Assembly (NCBI GenBank): GCA_001642415.1
Contig: LTDK01000065.1
Location: 54,934-118,933, forward strand
DNA: 64,000 nucleotides
From: Nematocida ironsii
Taxonomy: Eukaryota > Microsporidia
Direction: 5' to 3'
Numbering within the stretch: the stretch's first letter is position 1; the number at the start of each line of letters is the position of its first letter. Both the position numbers and the translations under genes were made by a program. This document shows positions 46,581-56,457 of this stretch, in pieces. The notes beneath the pieces were generated by a model. That model made no database searches. It saw only the letters and a program-made list of their open reading frames with translations, and was not told the DNA's origin.

Positions 46581-48359
46581 ATGGGTATTATCGACAAAAT
46601 TTCAGAAGTAGCACAGCATTCTGAACAAAGCAATAAAAACAAAGATAAAGAAAAGGAAACAGGCGAAGCAGGGCAGAACACTGCAGAAAAAGAAGAAAAA
46701 AAAGAAGTAGAAAAAAAAGCGGATGATGTAATGAACCGGCCTAGCAAAGATGATGTAATAAACACCATAGCAGAAAAGCCAAAAACTGGCAAGTCATTGA
46801 AGGAAAAGCTAATTTCTTCACAGGACGTAGAGGTACACAGAGAAAGCACTGGTGTGAAGGGTGGGCTAGGTATATCTGGCAGCGCAAAGCAAACAATAGA
46901 TCCAACAAAAGACACCAAAAAAACAGATGAGAATAAGTCCATAGGCCTAATAAACAAAGAGTCCAAGCCAGTAAGCTCAATACACGCATCTGCGCTGAAG
47001 GGAGGATTAGAGAATAAAGTAGGAGATAAAGACATTAATTCTGGAAAGATTAGCAAGCCAATAGAGTCATTTAATGTTGCTGGTGGAGTGGGATCTGGGA
47101 TAGCGGATCACATAAAATCAAAGAAGCACAGTGATTTAGAGGGGAAGCAAAGCAAGCCAATCATTGTAGATACAAACTCCGGTAAAGTAGAGAAAAAGCA
47201 TAAATCACATGACTCACCAGACGAGGAAGATACCTCTATAGTAGAGCACTCACACACGAGTAAGAAAGTCAAGACTGAAGAGAGTATGAAAAAATCAGAA
47301 GAGCTGAAGAAGGCAGAGGGATTGTCTAATGGGCATAAGGAAAGCAGTACTAAATCAGAGCAGAATGCCAAGCCGGGAGAGCCTGATGCTTTAAGCACGG
47401 GAAACTCCAGTGGCTTAAGCAGGAATGCTACGCAACATGCCACTAATCCATCAGAGAGTGGCAAGCCACATACATTAAGTGAAAGTGCAGAGCACAGTAA
47501 AGCAGAAGATGCAGCAGCAAAAACTAATCCCGAAAAGGAAAGTTCAGATAAATCGGTTGGAGCTGGTATAGCAACAGCAGCAGCATCTACTATGGCAAAT
47601 AGCAGACCAACTGGCACCAGAGATGTTTATGGAAGCACTGCTTCTGGCAATTCTACAGTAAGCAGAGAGACCAGTGTAAGAAACGAAACATCTGTGTCTG
47701 AAAATGAAAGGACAGCGACTCACGAGACTACTGAAAGAACAGTAACTGAGAAGGTGGCCCCGATCACTCGCACAGAAGCAATGGCCATAGGAGCAACAGG
47801 TGCTGCTGTCCCACTTGCAGCAGCAAGCGCAGTCGCTGCTTCTGGAAATAGAAGTAATGGCATGGGCACCAGTTCTGCACAGCCAGCAGCTGGCAATGGG
47901 CTAGCAAGAAGTGAATCTACCACAGCAGGTACAGTTGGCCAAGCTGGTGCATCTATATCAGATAATGCCTCAGCAGCTGCCAGCCAAGAACACAGGGCCT
48001 ATGAAACAAAGCCAGAATCAAGCAGTGACTCTCTTTTAACACAAGACAGAAACAGTGGAGACCTTCTCTATGAAACAGACCTCTACAAAAAACGGTATTT
48101 CCTTCAGTTTTTATGGACTAAAAGACACTTTACTCTTTCAAAAGATGGCATAATGAAATACTACAGAAATGTCAACAGCAAGAGAAGGGGCGAGTTTGAT
48201 ATTAATGAGTACTTTACATCTTTTAAAGCCACAGAAGTCAAAAAGGGAAAATATCCTTACAGAATTACCCTGGTCAGTGATAAAAGTGACGATTTAGGAT
48301 TTGAAACAAAAGAGCAGAGAGATGAATTCTTATACTGGCTGGATAAGGCAGCAGAATAA
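46581..48359 (+). CDS. Low-complexity protein with C-terminal PH domain
   Basis: 592 residues. Residues 1-480 are Lys/Glu/Ser/Thr/Ala-rich and disordered, with a slightly hydrophobic Ala/Gly patch at about 385-420. The last 95 residues form a PH domain: YKKRYFLQFLWTKRHFTLSKDGIMKYYRN (first strands), the variable loop, YRITLVSDKSDDLGFETKEQRDEFLYWLDKAAE with the C-terminal helix and its Trp. The domain should bind phosphoinositides or a small GTPase at a membrane; the ligand is unknown. CGGGG lies just before the ATG. Antisense ORFs over it are shadows. Confidence 0.8.
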   Translation: MGIIDKISEVAQHSEQSNKNKDKEKETGEAGQNTAEKEEKKEVEKKADDVMNRPSKDDVINTIAEKPKTGKSLKEKLISSQDVEVHRESTGVKGGLGISGSAKQTIDPTKDTKKTDENKSIGLINKESKPVSSIHASALKGGLENKVGDKDINSGKISKPIESFNVAGGVGSGIADHIKSKKHSDLEGKQSKPIIVDTNSGKVEKKHKSHDSPDEEDTSIVEHSHTSKKVKTEESMKKSEELKKAEGLSNGHKESSTKSEQNAKPGEPDALSTGNSSGLSRNATQHATNPSESGKPHTLSESAEHSKAEDAAAKTNPEKESSDKSVGAGIATAAASTMANSRPTGTRDVYGSTASGNSTVSRETSVRNETSVSENERTATHETTERTVTEKVAPITRTEAMAIGATGAAVPLAAASAVAASGNRSNGMGTSSAQPAAGNGLARSESTTAGTVGQAGASISDNASAAASQEHRAYETKPESSSDSLLTQDRNSGDLLYETDLYKKRYFLQFLWTKRHFTLSKDGIMKYYRNVNSKRRGEFDINEYFTSFKATEVKKGKYPYRITLVSDKSDDLGFETKEQRDEFLYWLDKAAE

Positions 48360-48683
48360 AACTATCTTACTATTATTTCCTATACTTAGCACTAGTCAGT
48401 GTTTATTTAAGATTATTTAAGTATCAAATAAATATTATAGAAATAGAAATTAAATCCCCAAATTTCAGATTATTTCTATAATATAATATTTACAGTCATA
48501 CCAATATGAAATATTTTCCAATCCAATATAACTACAAAATACATTTACACCACTCACCCCATAAATAATTTTATTAATATAATAGTACTTTGTCAGTGTA
48601 TTTTTAGCATAAATTTTCAGTTAGTTTCTTCTGTATAATAAGTAAAAAATTTTAATTTGCACTAACTAGCAATTATAGAAATA
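48360..48683. other. Intergenic, 324 bp
   Basis: AT-rich spacer between two same-strand genes. A TTTCAGATTATTTC string lies near 48465. Nothing else recognised. Confidence 0.4.
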
Positions 48684-50819
48684 ATGATGAGATGCAAAAA
48701 GATGAAACTACTTACACAGATAATGATTATAATAATATTATTAATCAGAGAAGTGTTTACTACAGAAAGCTCTGAAAATATAGAAGTCAAACAGTCAGAC
48801 ACTCATTTAATGCAATTTAGAGAATATATGTCTGATTTGAACACTGAATTAATTAAGCAGAATGATCCGGATTATTACAGAATATTAGAAGCAAACCAAG
48901 TTAATAATATATTTAGAATTTTTGCATTACTTAAATATTCAAATAATGAAGGGAGGGATGTGGATTATATAATCAAAAAGAAAAGTAGCTTAGTAAAGGA
49001 AATCAGAAGGTTTAAATATAATGGTGTATTTTACACTGATTATTTAAATACTTTTCTATTCAAATATATCTTTTATTTGAATGATATACAGCATAGTAAC
49101 TATAATCTATTAGAGGATACATTATGTTTATTATATATACTAGACTATTATAATGTCATAAAAAACACAGATATATTAGATCTACAGAATATGGAATATA
49201 ATGGCAATTATAATATTGAAGATTCTGGTAATTTATACAAAACTATTTTCTTTCATTTAGTGTTAAATACAGATGTTATAACCAGAGAATATAACAAAAG
49301 AAATATGGATATTGTACTAGCGAATTTAGGAAAGATCATTGATAAAATATTAGATTCAGGCAACTTTGAGTTAGCTAATAAAATATTCAATGAGGGCAAC
49401 CATAATAATAATGAGCAAGTACGTCGAATAATCATTATAATTAATAATGTACTAAACAGACCACTATATAAATATTCAAGAAGACAAGTATGCCATAAGT
49501 ATTCAAATATGATGATAGATGATATATTGGATGCTGAGAGTATGACGCCTTCTTTATGTTACAATGCAGAATTTATGTTATATCTTCATCCACTAGTTAG
49601 ACTGTGTATTAAATATAATCTAGATATAAAAGTAGTTACTAATGGATCTAAAGCAGTTAAGTTTAGAACAGATGCATTGAAATTACAAATACCAAACAGT
49701 CCGGCCACATTCCCAGAGGGAATATTAGATATTGAAATAAGTGATGCTAATATTCAAGAAGGTGAATTTCAGTATATTATACCAGCAGGCGCTATATACG
49801 AACTTATAAATTGCAAAGAGTTATATATTGATGTAAGCCAGAAGAACCAAAAGTATATTAAAGAATTTAAGAAATTATTTGTGAATAACCCTAACATATA
49901 CATTCTGCAAAATAATGGAAAGAGCGTATTAGATTATAAAAAGAACACAAAAATAACCAAAGAGGATTTAATGGCTTCAATTGAAAAGAGTAGGCTAAAG
50001 GGTCTTGCTAGTGATGCTATTTTAGCAGTTGAGGCTTGTATTGTATTAACAATAGTATATAATTCTTTAATTTTGATATCTGCATTTAAATTATACTGTG
50101 GATTTTACATAGCCATATGTTTTACTCTTTTAGGGCTTTTAAAGCAAATCAAACAAGATTTATACAATGGCTCTAAACAACTACTGTATATTTTTAATGG
50201 TATAATAGTCAGCATTATATTAGATTATTTGATGGATCTAGTACCATTATTTACAGAAATTTCAAATGAATTCAAGTACATCCATGAGTGTAGAATAATA
50301 TACGGTACATTAATGGCAATATCTCTAATTGGACTATCACTATGCCTTTTCAACCAAAAACTGTTTTTCTCCAGAACCATCACTGCACAGAAAAAAAGAA
50401 AAATAATCCGAAATGTCTTCTTTTCTATTTTCCTATTATTACTAGCTATAGTTACTGCTACAGTACTTTTCGGTGATAAAGACATACTAATGGCTCTGTT
50501 ATACACCAAAGCAACCGAAACATTAGGAGTACTCTATTTCATAGCAGCATTCACTATAGTAAGGGTAGATAGTGATATTCTGTTTTTCTCCGATTTCAAA
50601 AATCTGCCAAAGATCGCTTTTAACAAAATACACACAATGTTTGATGAAAGAGTTTTCACATCACAATTCATACCGTACGTTATTATACTTACAGGATATA
50701 TTTTAATACCTGTTTACATATGTCTTTTCATAAGATTAGAATGCATTATTCCATATGAAGATATATTATCATGTGTTAAATATACATTTTCTAAAGGATC
50801 TCCTTTACTTAATGCATAA
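48684..50819 (+). CDS. Large secreted-pathway membrane protein, unknown (lineage-specific family candidate)
   Basis: 711 residues. It has a signal peptide (MKLLTQIMIIIILLIREVFT after a few leading residues). A long hydrophilic region (about 30-440), rich in Asn, Tyr and Ile, has regular helical spacing and few Cys. Six to seven transmembrane helices follow (about 450-700), then a short tail. Nematocida genomes carry large expanded families of signal-peptide proteins, some with C-terminal membrane segments, and this fits that style. The link is inference only. No enzymatic motif seen. Confidence 0.7.
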   Translation: MMRCKKMKLLTQIMIIIILLIREVFTTESSENIEVKQSDTHLMQFREYMSDLNTELIKQNDPDYYRILEANQVNNIFRIFALLKYSNNEGRDVDYIIKKKSSLVKEIRRFKYNGVFYTDYLNTFLFKYIFYLNDIQHSNYNLLEDTLCLLYILDYYNVIKNTDILDLQNMEYNGNYNIEDSGNLYKTIFFHLVLNTDVITREYNKRNMDIVLANLGKIIDKILDSGNFELANKIFNEGNHNNNEQVRRIIIIINNVLNRPLYKYSRRQVCHKYSNMMIDDILDAESMTPSLCYNAEFMLYLHPLVRLCIKYNLDIKVVTNGSKAVKFRTDALKLQIPNSPATFPEGILDIEISDANIQEGEFQYIIPAGAIYELINCKELYIDVSQKNQKYIKEFKKLFVNNPNIYILQNNGKSVLDYKKNTKITKEDLMASIEKSRLKGLASDAILAVEACIVLTIVYNSLILISAFKLYCGFYIAICFTLLGLLKQIKQDLYNGSKQLLYIFNGIIVSIILDYLMDLVPLFTEISNEFKYIHECRIIYGTLMAISLIGLSLCLFNQKLFFSRTITAQKKRKIIRNVFFSIFLLLLAIVTATVLFGDKDILMALLYTKATETLGVLYFIAAFTIVRVDSDILFFSDFKNLPKIAFNKIHTMFDERVFTSQFIPYVIILTGYILIPVYICLFIRLECIIPYEDILSCVKYTFSKGSPLLNA

Positions 50820-51217
50820 TTAACACGAACTACTTCTATATTTATAATTTTCATAGAATTCAATCCCATAAGAATATTATTTATATTTACAAAAATGAAA
50901 TAAATGTCACCCATCATAATACTAAAATATTTAAAATATAAAATTAAAGAACTCCTTCTATTATTAAACACAGAGCAAGTAAAATACTACAATAGACTAA
51001 TTATACTCATAGAGTATCTTATACAGAACCAATCCTAACTAATTTTATTAAATAATCATGAATTACTGATATATTCTGACTAATACAGTAATTATTACTG
51101 TATAACAGCTTATAACAGCTTATAACACACTACAATTATTCTAATTATATAAATATAATGTAAATAATCCACTCACACAGAACAATTAGTACTTATACTT
51201 ATTCTACAGTGTATTTA
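50820..51217. other. Intergenic between convergent genes
   Basis: About 400 bp of AT-rich sequence. It has a short tandem repeat, acagcttataacagcttataac, near 51103-51124. No gene seen. Confidence 0.4.
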
Positions 51218-52060
51218 TTAAAGCGTATTAACAATGGAGGAAAGGTGTTTAGTTGCATTAATATAAGCACTCTCCCAGTCTTTCCCTTTCATTCCATCAT
51301 ATATCAAAGAGGCAATTTTAAGCAAATCCCCTGCTTCTTCTTTTGTTTTATCTAAAGCCTGCATAATCTTAGCTCTTTCCATAATTGTGTATGTGTCAAG
51401 TAATAAACCAAGTACACATACCATATACTCTGATACACAAGTGCTCTTTTTCTTTTTATTGCTACTGGGTATGTACAGTAAATCATCAGATGTTTTCTGT
51501 ATGAATATACTGTTTATGTCAAGCACTGGCTGGTTTAGTGCTATACTTATACTTAATAATTTTGTAAGCATAGTTAGTCTTGTTTTTTTCGGCAACTTAT
51601 CCATTTCTGCAATGGGCACCATACTGGATGGTATTTGGAACATACCTTGATATACTTTCATAGATTTATCAAGTAAAGGGACAGGTTGTGTATTGCAACT
51701 ACTGTACCTGACCTTCTTTACTGTAGAATCTGCTGTAAGTGTAGGAAGGTCATTGGAGTATATTTCCACTGGAGATATCCCCATCTGTGTCTCTGCTAGG
51801 TAGACTACTTTGATGAAAGAAGGGCATAGTGCAGTGTAAATAAGCATACTCTGCATTGACAACGGCCTACTTTTCTTAATAATCTGAGTATTTGGGTTTG
51901 TTCCTAGTAGAGAGGATTTTGTTTCCTCAGATACCCTGGCAAGTTCATCTTGTTTTGTTTCTTTACTGTATCTCTGGTTTATTTCTCTCCATGACTCTGG
52001 CGCACGCCTCTTGCTTGTTTGTAAGAAGTAGTTCTGTTGTGCTGCTATTGTTTTCTTCAT
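51218..52060 (-). CDS. Soluble protein, unknown
   Basis: 280 residues, no signal peptide or membrane helix. The N-terminal 60 residues are basic and hydrophilic; the rest is mixed alpha/beta, with a helical C-terminus (LLKIASLIYDGMKGKDWESAYINATKHL). No family recognised. It is divergent from the Dhr1-like helicase with about 120 bp between starts. Confidence 0.6.
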   Translation of the reverse strand: MKKTIAAQQNYFLQTSKRRAPESWREINQRYSKETKQDELARVSEETKSSLLGTNPNTQIIKKSRPLSMQSMLIYTALCPSFIKVVYLAETQMGISPVEIYSNDLPTLTADSTVKKVRYSSCNTQPVPLLDKSMKVYQGMFQIPSSMVPIAEMDKLPKKTRLTMLTKLLSISIALNQPVLDINSIFIQKTSDDLLYIPSSNKKKKSTCVSEYMVCVLGLLLDTYTIMERAKIMQALDKTKEEAGDLLKIASLIYDGMKGKDWESAYINATKHLSSIVNTL

Positions 52061-52182
52061 AAATCACAAGAAAACAAAGAATTTATACCCCATGGAACTT
52101 ACTAGAAAGGAAAATTTCTATTTCTAGAAATTTCTGGCTTCTGGAAATAATTATTTCATTTTGCTGCAAATTTGCACAAAGA

Positions 52183-54465
52183 ATGACAGGAAAGAAAAAA
52201 CAAAAGCTGTTAGAAAAATATTTAGAGAAAAAGCAACGGCAGAAGGAGAGGGATTCTCTGGTAGAGCAGTTAAAGGAGCTACAAAAGAAGTCAGAAGCAG
52301 TAAAGTCAGACACACTTACATCCTCAAGTCTGCTAGTACGCCGTAAAAAGACAAGCACAAAAAGTGCACTTAAATCAGAGAAGGAAGACAAAGAAGCCAA
52401 GGAAGGCAAAGAAGAGAATGCAATTTCTTCAGAGGAATGTGTTTCAGAAGATAATAAGATGAGTGTGAATGACCTTATGAACACGGTAAGTTCAGAAGCC
52501 TTATGTGATGGGATTATTTGGAGGACATTAGAAAAGAGAAAGCTTGTAGCTGAAGAAGAGGACGGGGAGAGTAAAAAATGCATAAAATCAGAAGAAGTAA
52601 AAAATAAAAAATGTGCTGATTTAATAAAAACAGACAAGGCACAGTCCAGGACAAGAGAGGTGCATAGCACACTTCCAATAACTCATATGGAGGATGAGAT
52701 TGTTTCTTCTGTAAAGCATAACCACATAACGATAATAACTGGTGGGACAGGAACGGGCAAGTCCACACAAGTACCACAGTTCTTATATGAGAATGGGTTA
52801 TGTGATAAGAAGAAGATATGCATTACACAGCCCAGGAGAGTATCTGCGTATGCTGTGGCAAGCAGGATATCTCAGGAGCAGAGTACAAAAGTAGGTGGTC
52901 TTTGTGGGTACAGGATGAGGTATGACACAAAGACTTCTCAGAGTACAAAAATACTTGTTTTAACAGAGGGTGTCCTTCTACAGGAACTAGCAGATGATCC
53001 TTTCCTGTCAGAGTATTCTGTGATAGTTTTAGATGAAGTACATGAGAGATCCCTACACCAGGACACAGCTCTTTTAGTTCTTTTAAAACTAGTCGTAAAG
53101 AGAGACTTAAGACTTGTTCTGATGAGTGCTTCTATAACAGATGAGTACATTTCAGCAGTACAGAAAATATCCGGTGCTACTATAAATAAAGTACAGGTAG
53201 ATGCACAAGTACATCATGTAGAGATACATCACATGCCTGTAATGGGTGAGTATCACTATATAGATGAGATGAAATCAAGGATAGAATCATTAGATGCAGA
53301 GGATGGGTCAGTCCTTGCATTTGTATCAACAAAGGATGAGACTGAAAAGATGAAAAATCTTCTGTGTATGGAGAATAAAGCCGTGTTCACTCTACACAGT
53401 GATACACCAGAGGATATTCAGCATACTATACTTAGTAGTAAAGGTGTAGTCATTGTAGCAACAAATGTAGCTGAAACATCCCTTACACTCCCAGATGTAA
53501 AGTATGTTATAGATGGTGGCAGAGAAGTTCAGAAGAAGTACAGTTATATCACAGGCACGTATACGTATAATACTGTACTTATATCTAAAGAGAGTGCAGA
53601 GCAAAGAAAGGGAAGAACAGGCCGAGTAAGTGCTGGTGTATGTTATAGGTTATACACAACAGTAGAATACGAAAAAATGCGAATTAACAGAGAACCCGAA
53701 ATAGAAAGGGAAAGAGTCCTTCCAATGGTATCTGCTTTATTAAAAGCAGGAGTACGTCCTAATAATATATCCCGTGTAGAGTGTATTACACCCCCACCAG
53801 ACACTGCCATAGATACAGAATTACAATTACTTACCAGACTAAACATTATAAAAGAATCAGAACTTACTCCCATTGGCAGACAGACACTTTCTCTACCCAC
53901 TGATCCTGTCTTAAGTACTGCTTTATTACGTGCCAAGGGTGTATCACGTGATACTTTTTATTGTATGTTAAATATTATCACAGCAATTGAATTGTACAAT
54001 CCTAAAAGAGTTCATTATACACCCAGTTATATCCCTAATAGTACAACGTATATTGAACTTCTTTGCAGGCCAACTCCACAGACATTCACTAGGCACAAGC
54101 TTATTCAGCATATTATAAAGGCCTTTAATAAGATATTTACTAGTGAGGGTGATTTAAGTTATACTTCACAGATTACTGAAGTATCTGATGTAGAGAGGCG
54201 TATACTCTCACTTGATCACAATAATACAGATCCTTCTGTTGGTATATCCTGTGGCAAGATTCTAGCCTGGTGTTTTTCATCAAATTTAATCACAACTTAT
54301 AACGGGAAGTATTATTATAAAGGAGAGGAAGTAAGGATGAGGAGCCCATTACCTGATGTACATTCAGACAAACCTGTTCCATTAGTTTGTTATTCTATAA
54401 TACACCCAGATATATCTGACACCAAAAAGATTTCTGCTGTATGTGCTGTAATACCAGAGTACTAA
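52183..54465 (+). CDS. DEAH-box RNA helicase, Dhr1/DHX37 family
   Basis: In yeast Dhr1 removes U3 snoRNA from pre-ribosomes in the nucleolus. 760 residues. The N-terminal basic coiled coil KKKQKLLEKYLEKKQRQKERDSLVEQL, followed by a TSSSLL turn, resembles the Dhr1/Ecm16 element KKKRLDKFIEHQLKREERK...TSSKRLG. This sets it apart from the Prp2/16/22/43 helicases. Motif I is GGTGTGKST, then TQPRRVSA, motif II DEVH (Ala changed to Val), SASI, TNVAETSLT and QRKGRTGR. The helicase-associated C-terminal domains follow. At 760 residues it is about 60% of yeast Dhr1. Confidence 0.85.
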   Translation: MTGKKKQKLLEKYLEKKQRQKERDSLVEQLKELQKKSEAVKSDTLTSSSLLVRRKKTSTKSALKSEKEDKEAKEGKEENAISSEECVSEDNKMSVNDLMNTVSSEALCDGIIWRTLEKRKLVAEEEDGESKKCIKSEEVKNKKCADLIKTDKAQSRTREVHSTLPITHMEDEIVSSVKHNHITIITGGTGTGKSTQVPQFLYENGLCDKKKICITQPRRVSAYAVASRISQEQSTKVGGLCGYRMRYDTKTSQSTKILVLTEGVLLQELADDPFLSEYSVIVLDEVHERSLHQDTALLVLLKLVVKRDLRLVLMSASITDEYISAVQKISGATINKVQVDAQVHHVEIHHMPVMGEYHYIDEMKSRIESLDAEDGSVLAFVSTKDETEKMKNLLCMENKAVFTLHSDTPEDIQHTILSSKGVVIVATNVAETSLTLPDVKYVIDGGREVQKKYSYITGTYTYNTVLISKESAEQRKGRTGRVSAGVCYRLYTTVEYEKMRINREPEIERERVLPMVSALLKAGVRPNNISRVECITPPPDTAIDTELQLLTRLNIIKESELTPIGRQTLSLPTDPVLSTALLRAKGVSRDTFYCMLNIITAIELYNPKRVHYTPSYIPNSTTYIELLCRPTPQTFTRHKLIQHIIKAFNKIFTSEGDLSYTSQITEVSDVERRILSLDHNNTDPSVGISCGKILAWCFSSNLITTYNGKYYYKGEEVRMRSPLPDVHSDKPVPLVCYSIIHPDISDTKKISAVCAVIPEY

Positions 54466-54681
54466 ATATTTATAATTTATTACACATTATACAATACTTA
54501 TGACACATTATACAATAAATAATATTACTTATACTACTTATTATACATAGTTCATTACTTATTACACATTATACAATAAATAATATAACTTATTACACAT
54601 AGTACATTACTTATTACACATAGTTCATTACTTATTACACATTACATATTACTTATGCTACATTATACATTAATTATTGAT
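54466..54681. repeat. Imperfect tandem AT-rich repeat (TTATTACACAT units)
   Basis: Between two convergent genes. Units built on CTTATTACACATWRTACATTA recur about six to eight times (for example 54557-54645). The CACAT/ATGTG core also occurs in the intergenic blocks near 26.6 and 58.3 kb. Confidence 0.65.
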
Positions 54682-56418
54682 TTATTTAAATGCCTGCTTA
54701 TATATGCATATACTCTCTTTCGTTGGTACTCTTTTATGCACTGATTCATGTACTTTTACGAATTCAGGCAGTTTCCCTTCTAATTCCGTTGAATATTTGC
54801 TATTTATTATAATGTAATGGTAATCAAGTGGTTCAAATAACATTATATTATCGACCATTTTAGACTCGGCCGTATTATACTCCTCGATCCTGAGCTTATA
54901 CGAGGTGTCCTTGAACTTCTGTTTTCTGTTGAGGTGTCCGATCGTTGATAAAATATTCGGGTTATTATCCAGCGATCGTGTGATGACCCTTTTATGACCT
55001 AAGTATGTAGATAATGGGAGCATGTACGGTGTGAATGTGTTAAGTATGAAAATCGGTGTATCTTTAGATGACAATCTTTGGAAACATTCATTCCTAAGGT
55101 AATCTATTGGTTTTGATATATTTTGATGATCTAATCCTATTATTATCCCGATGATTAAATTTCCTATGAAAACGTATTTTGAAAATAACAGTTTTTTAAT
55201 TAAAATACTTCCCTTTTGGGTAATACTAAAATTTTGATTTTTTAAACTTTCAGTTATTTTTTTATCACTACACCATAATTTCTTCAATTCCCGTGCAATA
55301 ATTATATTAACATAAGGTAAAACAGGTATTAAAAATCTCATCTCCTTATGAGCTATAACCCCATGTATAATTATGTATAATAATGGACTAATCACTTCAA
55401 CAGATAAATAATTAATATTATTACTAAATATACTAATAATTAACATACCCGTATACGCACCCATCAATACACATAAGAACATAATCACATACATAAATGG
55501 TAATGTACCAAATACATGTGATACCTTATATATAATATTAACCCTATAAAATTCGTATACACTACAGACTAATTCCTTATAAAATAATGAATCTATTAAT
55601 ATACATAATAATATACTTATAATACATGATATAATATTAATAACACTAATTATCCTACTATGTGTTATATATAAAATCATATATTTTAAAATATTAAAAT
55701 TTTTAATATTCTTCTCTTTAATAAACCATGCCTTATTAAATGAAAGTATTTCTTTATATACAGAATATATCCATATACAAATAATATTAATAATAGAGGT
55801 AGGTCTAATATATACAGTAATTATAGATAATAGTACAGTAAGTAAATGTGATATAATTTTAGTAGATTTATCCTTACATGTACTAATACTTAATAATCTA
55901 TGTATAATGTATATTGTAAGTGCTGATTCAACTGAATTTATATGTGATCGTGTACTGTACAGCCATAATCCAATATTAAATATGGTTGTTATTACTATTT
56001 CATAAGGTATATCTTGTATATTATATAATAATTTATATGATATTATAGTACTATAATCAGATATAGTAGATATAATAGCACCAATTAGTTTAATTATATA
56101 TGGAGAGTATTTCATGAATAATAAATCATGTGATACTGTTGTATTAGTGTGTGTATTAATAAAGGATGAGTAAAAAATGGTAACCCATCGTAATACTAAA
56201 AGTGGCAATATGTATAAGCATACGAATACGAATGATCGTATACCAAAGAACCATTCCCATGTGAAGGTGGTTTTATTAAGGATTGTGTTCATGGCTACTT
56301 CTACTGATTGGAAATATTCATCTGGTTCATAATGTGTTTTAATTAGTGCTGTGTTTAGTGTTCTGTATGCGAGTAGTGCAGGAAATAGGAGTGAATGTGT
56401 AGTAAGTAAATTCTGCAT
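54682..56418 (-). CDS. GPI mannosyltransferase III (Gpi10/PIG-B, GT22)
   Basis: Adds the third mannose to the GPI anchor on the ER lumenal side. 578 residues with about ten membrane helices. Near the N-terminus is THYEPDEYFQSVEVA followed by FTWEWFFGIRS. This matches the GT22 signature (T-x-F-x-P-D-E-Y-W-Q-S-x-E-V) with the catalytic acidic pair PDE, and the TWEW block of Gpi10. HKEMRFLIPVLPY (about 356-368) matches the conserved HKExRFxxPLLPF. The C-terminal soluble part resembles the PIG-B ending. Alg9/Alg12/Smp3 belong to the same family and remain possible. Needs lipid precursors supplied by other ER enzymes. Confidence 0.75.
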   Translation of the reverse strand: MQNLLTTHSLLFPALLAYRTLNTALIKTHYEPDEYFQSVEVAMNTILNKTTFTWEWFFGIRSFVFVCLYILPLLVLRWVTIFYSSFINTHTNTTVSHDLLFMKYSPYIIKLIGAIISTISDYSTIISYKLLYNIQDIPYEIVITTIFNIGLWLYSTRSHINSVESALTIYIIHRLLSISTCKDKSTKIISHLLTVLLSIITVYIRPTSIINIICIWIYSVYKEILSFNKAWFIKEKNIKNFNILKYMILYITHSRIISVINIISCIISILLCILIDSLFYKELVCSVYEFYRVNIIYKVSHVFGTLPFMYVIMFLCVLMGAYTGMLIISIFSNNINYLSVEVISPLLYIIIHGVIAHKEMRFLIPVLPYVNIIIARELKKLWCSDKKITESLKNQNFSITQKGSILIKKLLFSKYVFIGNLIIGIIIGLDHQNISKPIDYLRNECFQRLSSKDTPIFILNTFTPYMLPLSTYLGHKRVITRSLDNNPNILSTIGHLNRKQKFKDTSYKLRIEEYNTAESKMVDNIMLFEPLDYHYIIINSKYSTELEGKLPEFVKVHESVHKRVPTKESICIYKQAFK

Positions 56419-56457
56419 TTAAAAAATAAAAATAAAAATTAGTTTTATTTTTTAATT

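Noticed and set aside
46571..47056. 161-codon minus-strand ORF and neighbours opposite the PH-domain gene
   Set aside because: Shadows of Lys/Glu/Ser-rich codons; the sense strand ends in a recognisable PH domain.
52083..52670. 195-codon minus-strand ORF opposite the Dhr1-like gene
   Set aside because: Antisense to the conserved N-terminal coiled coil; Ser/Phe/Leu-rich.
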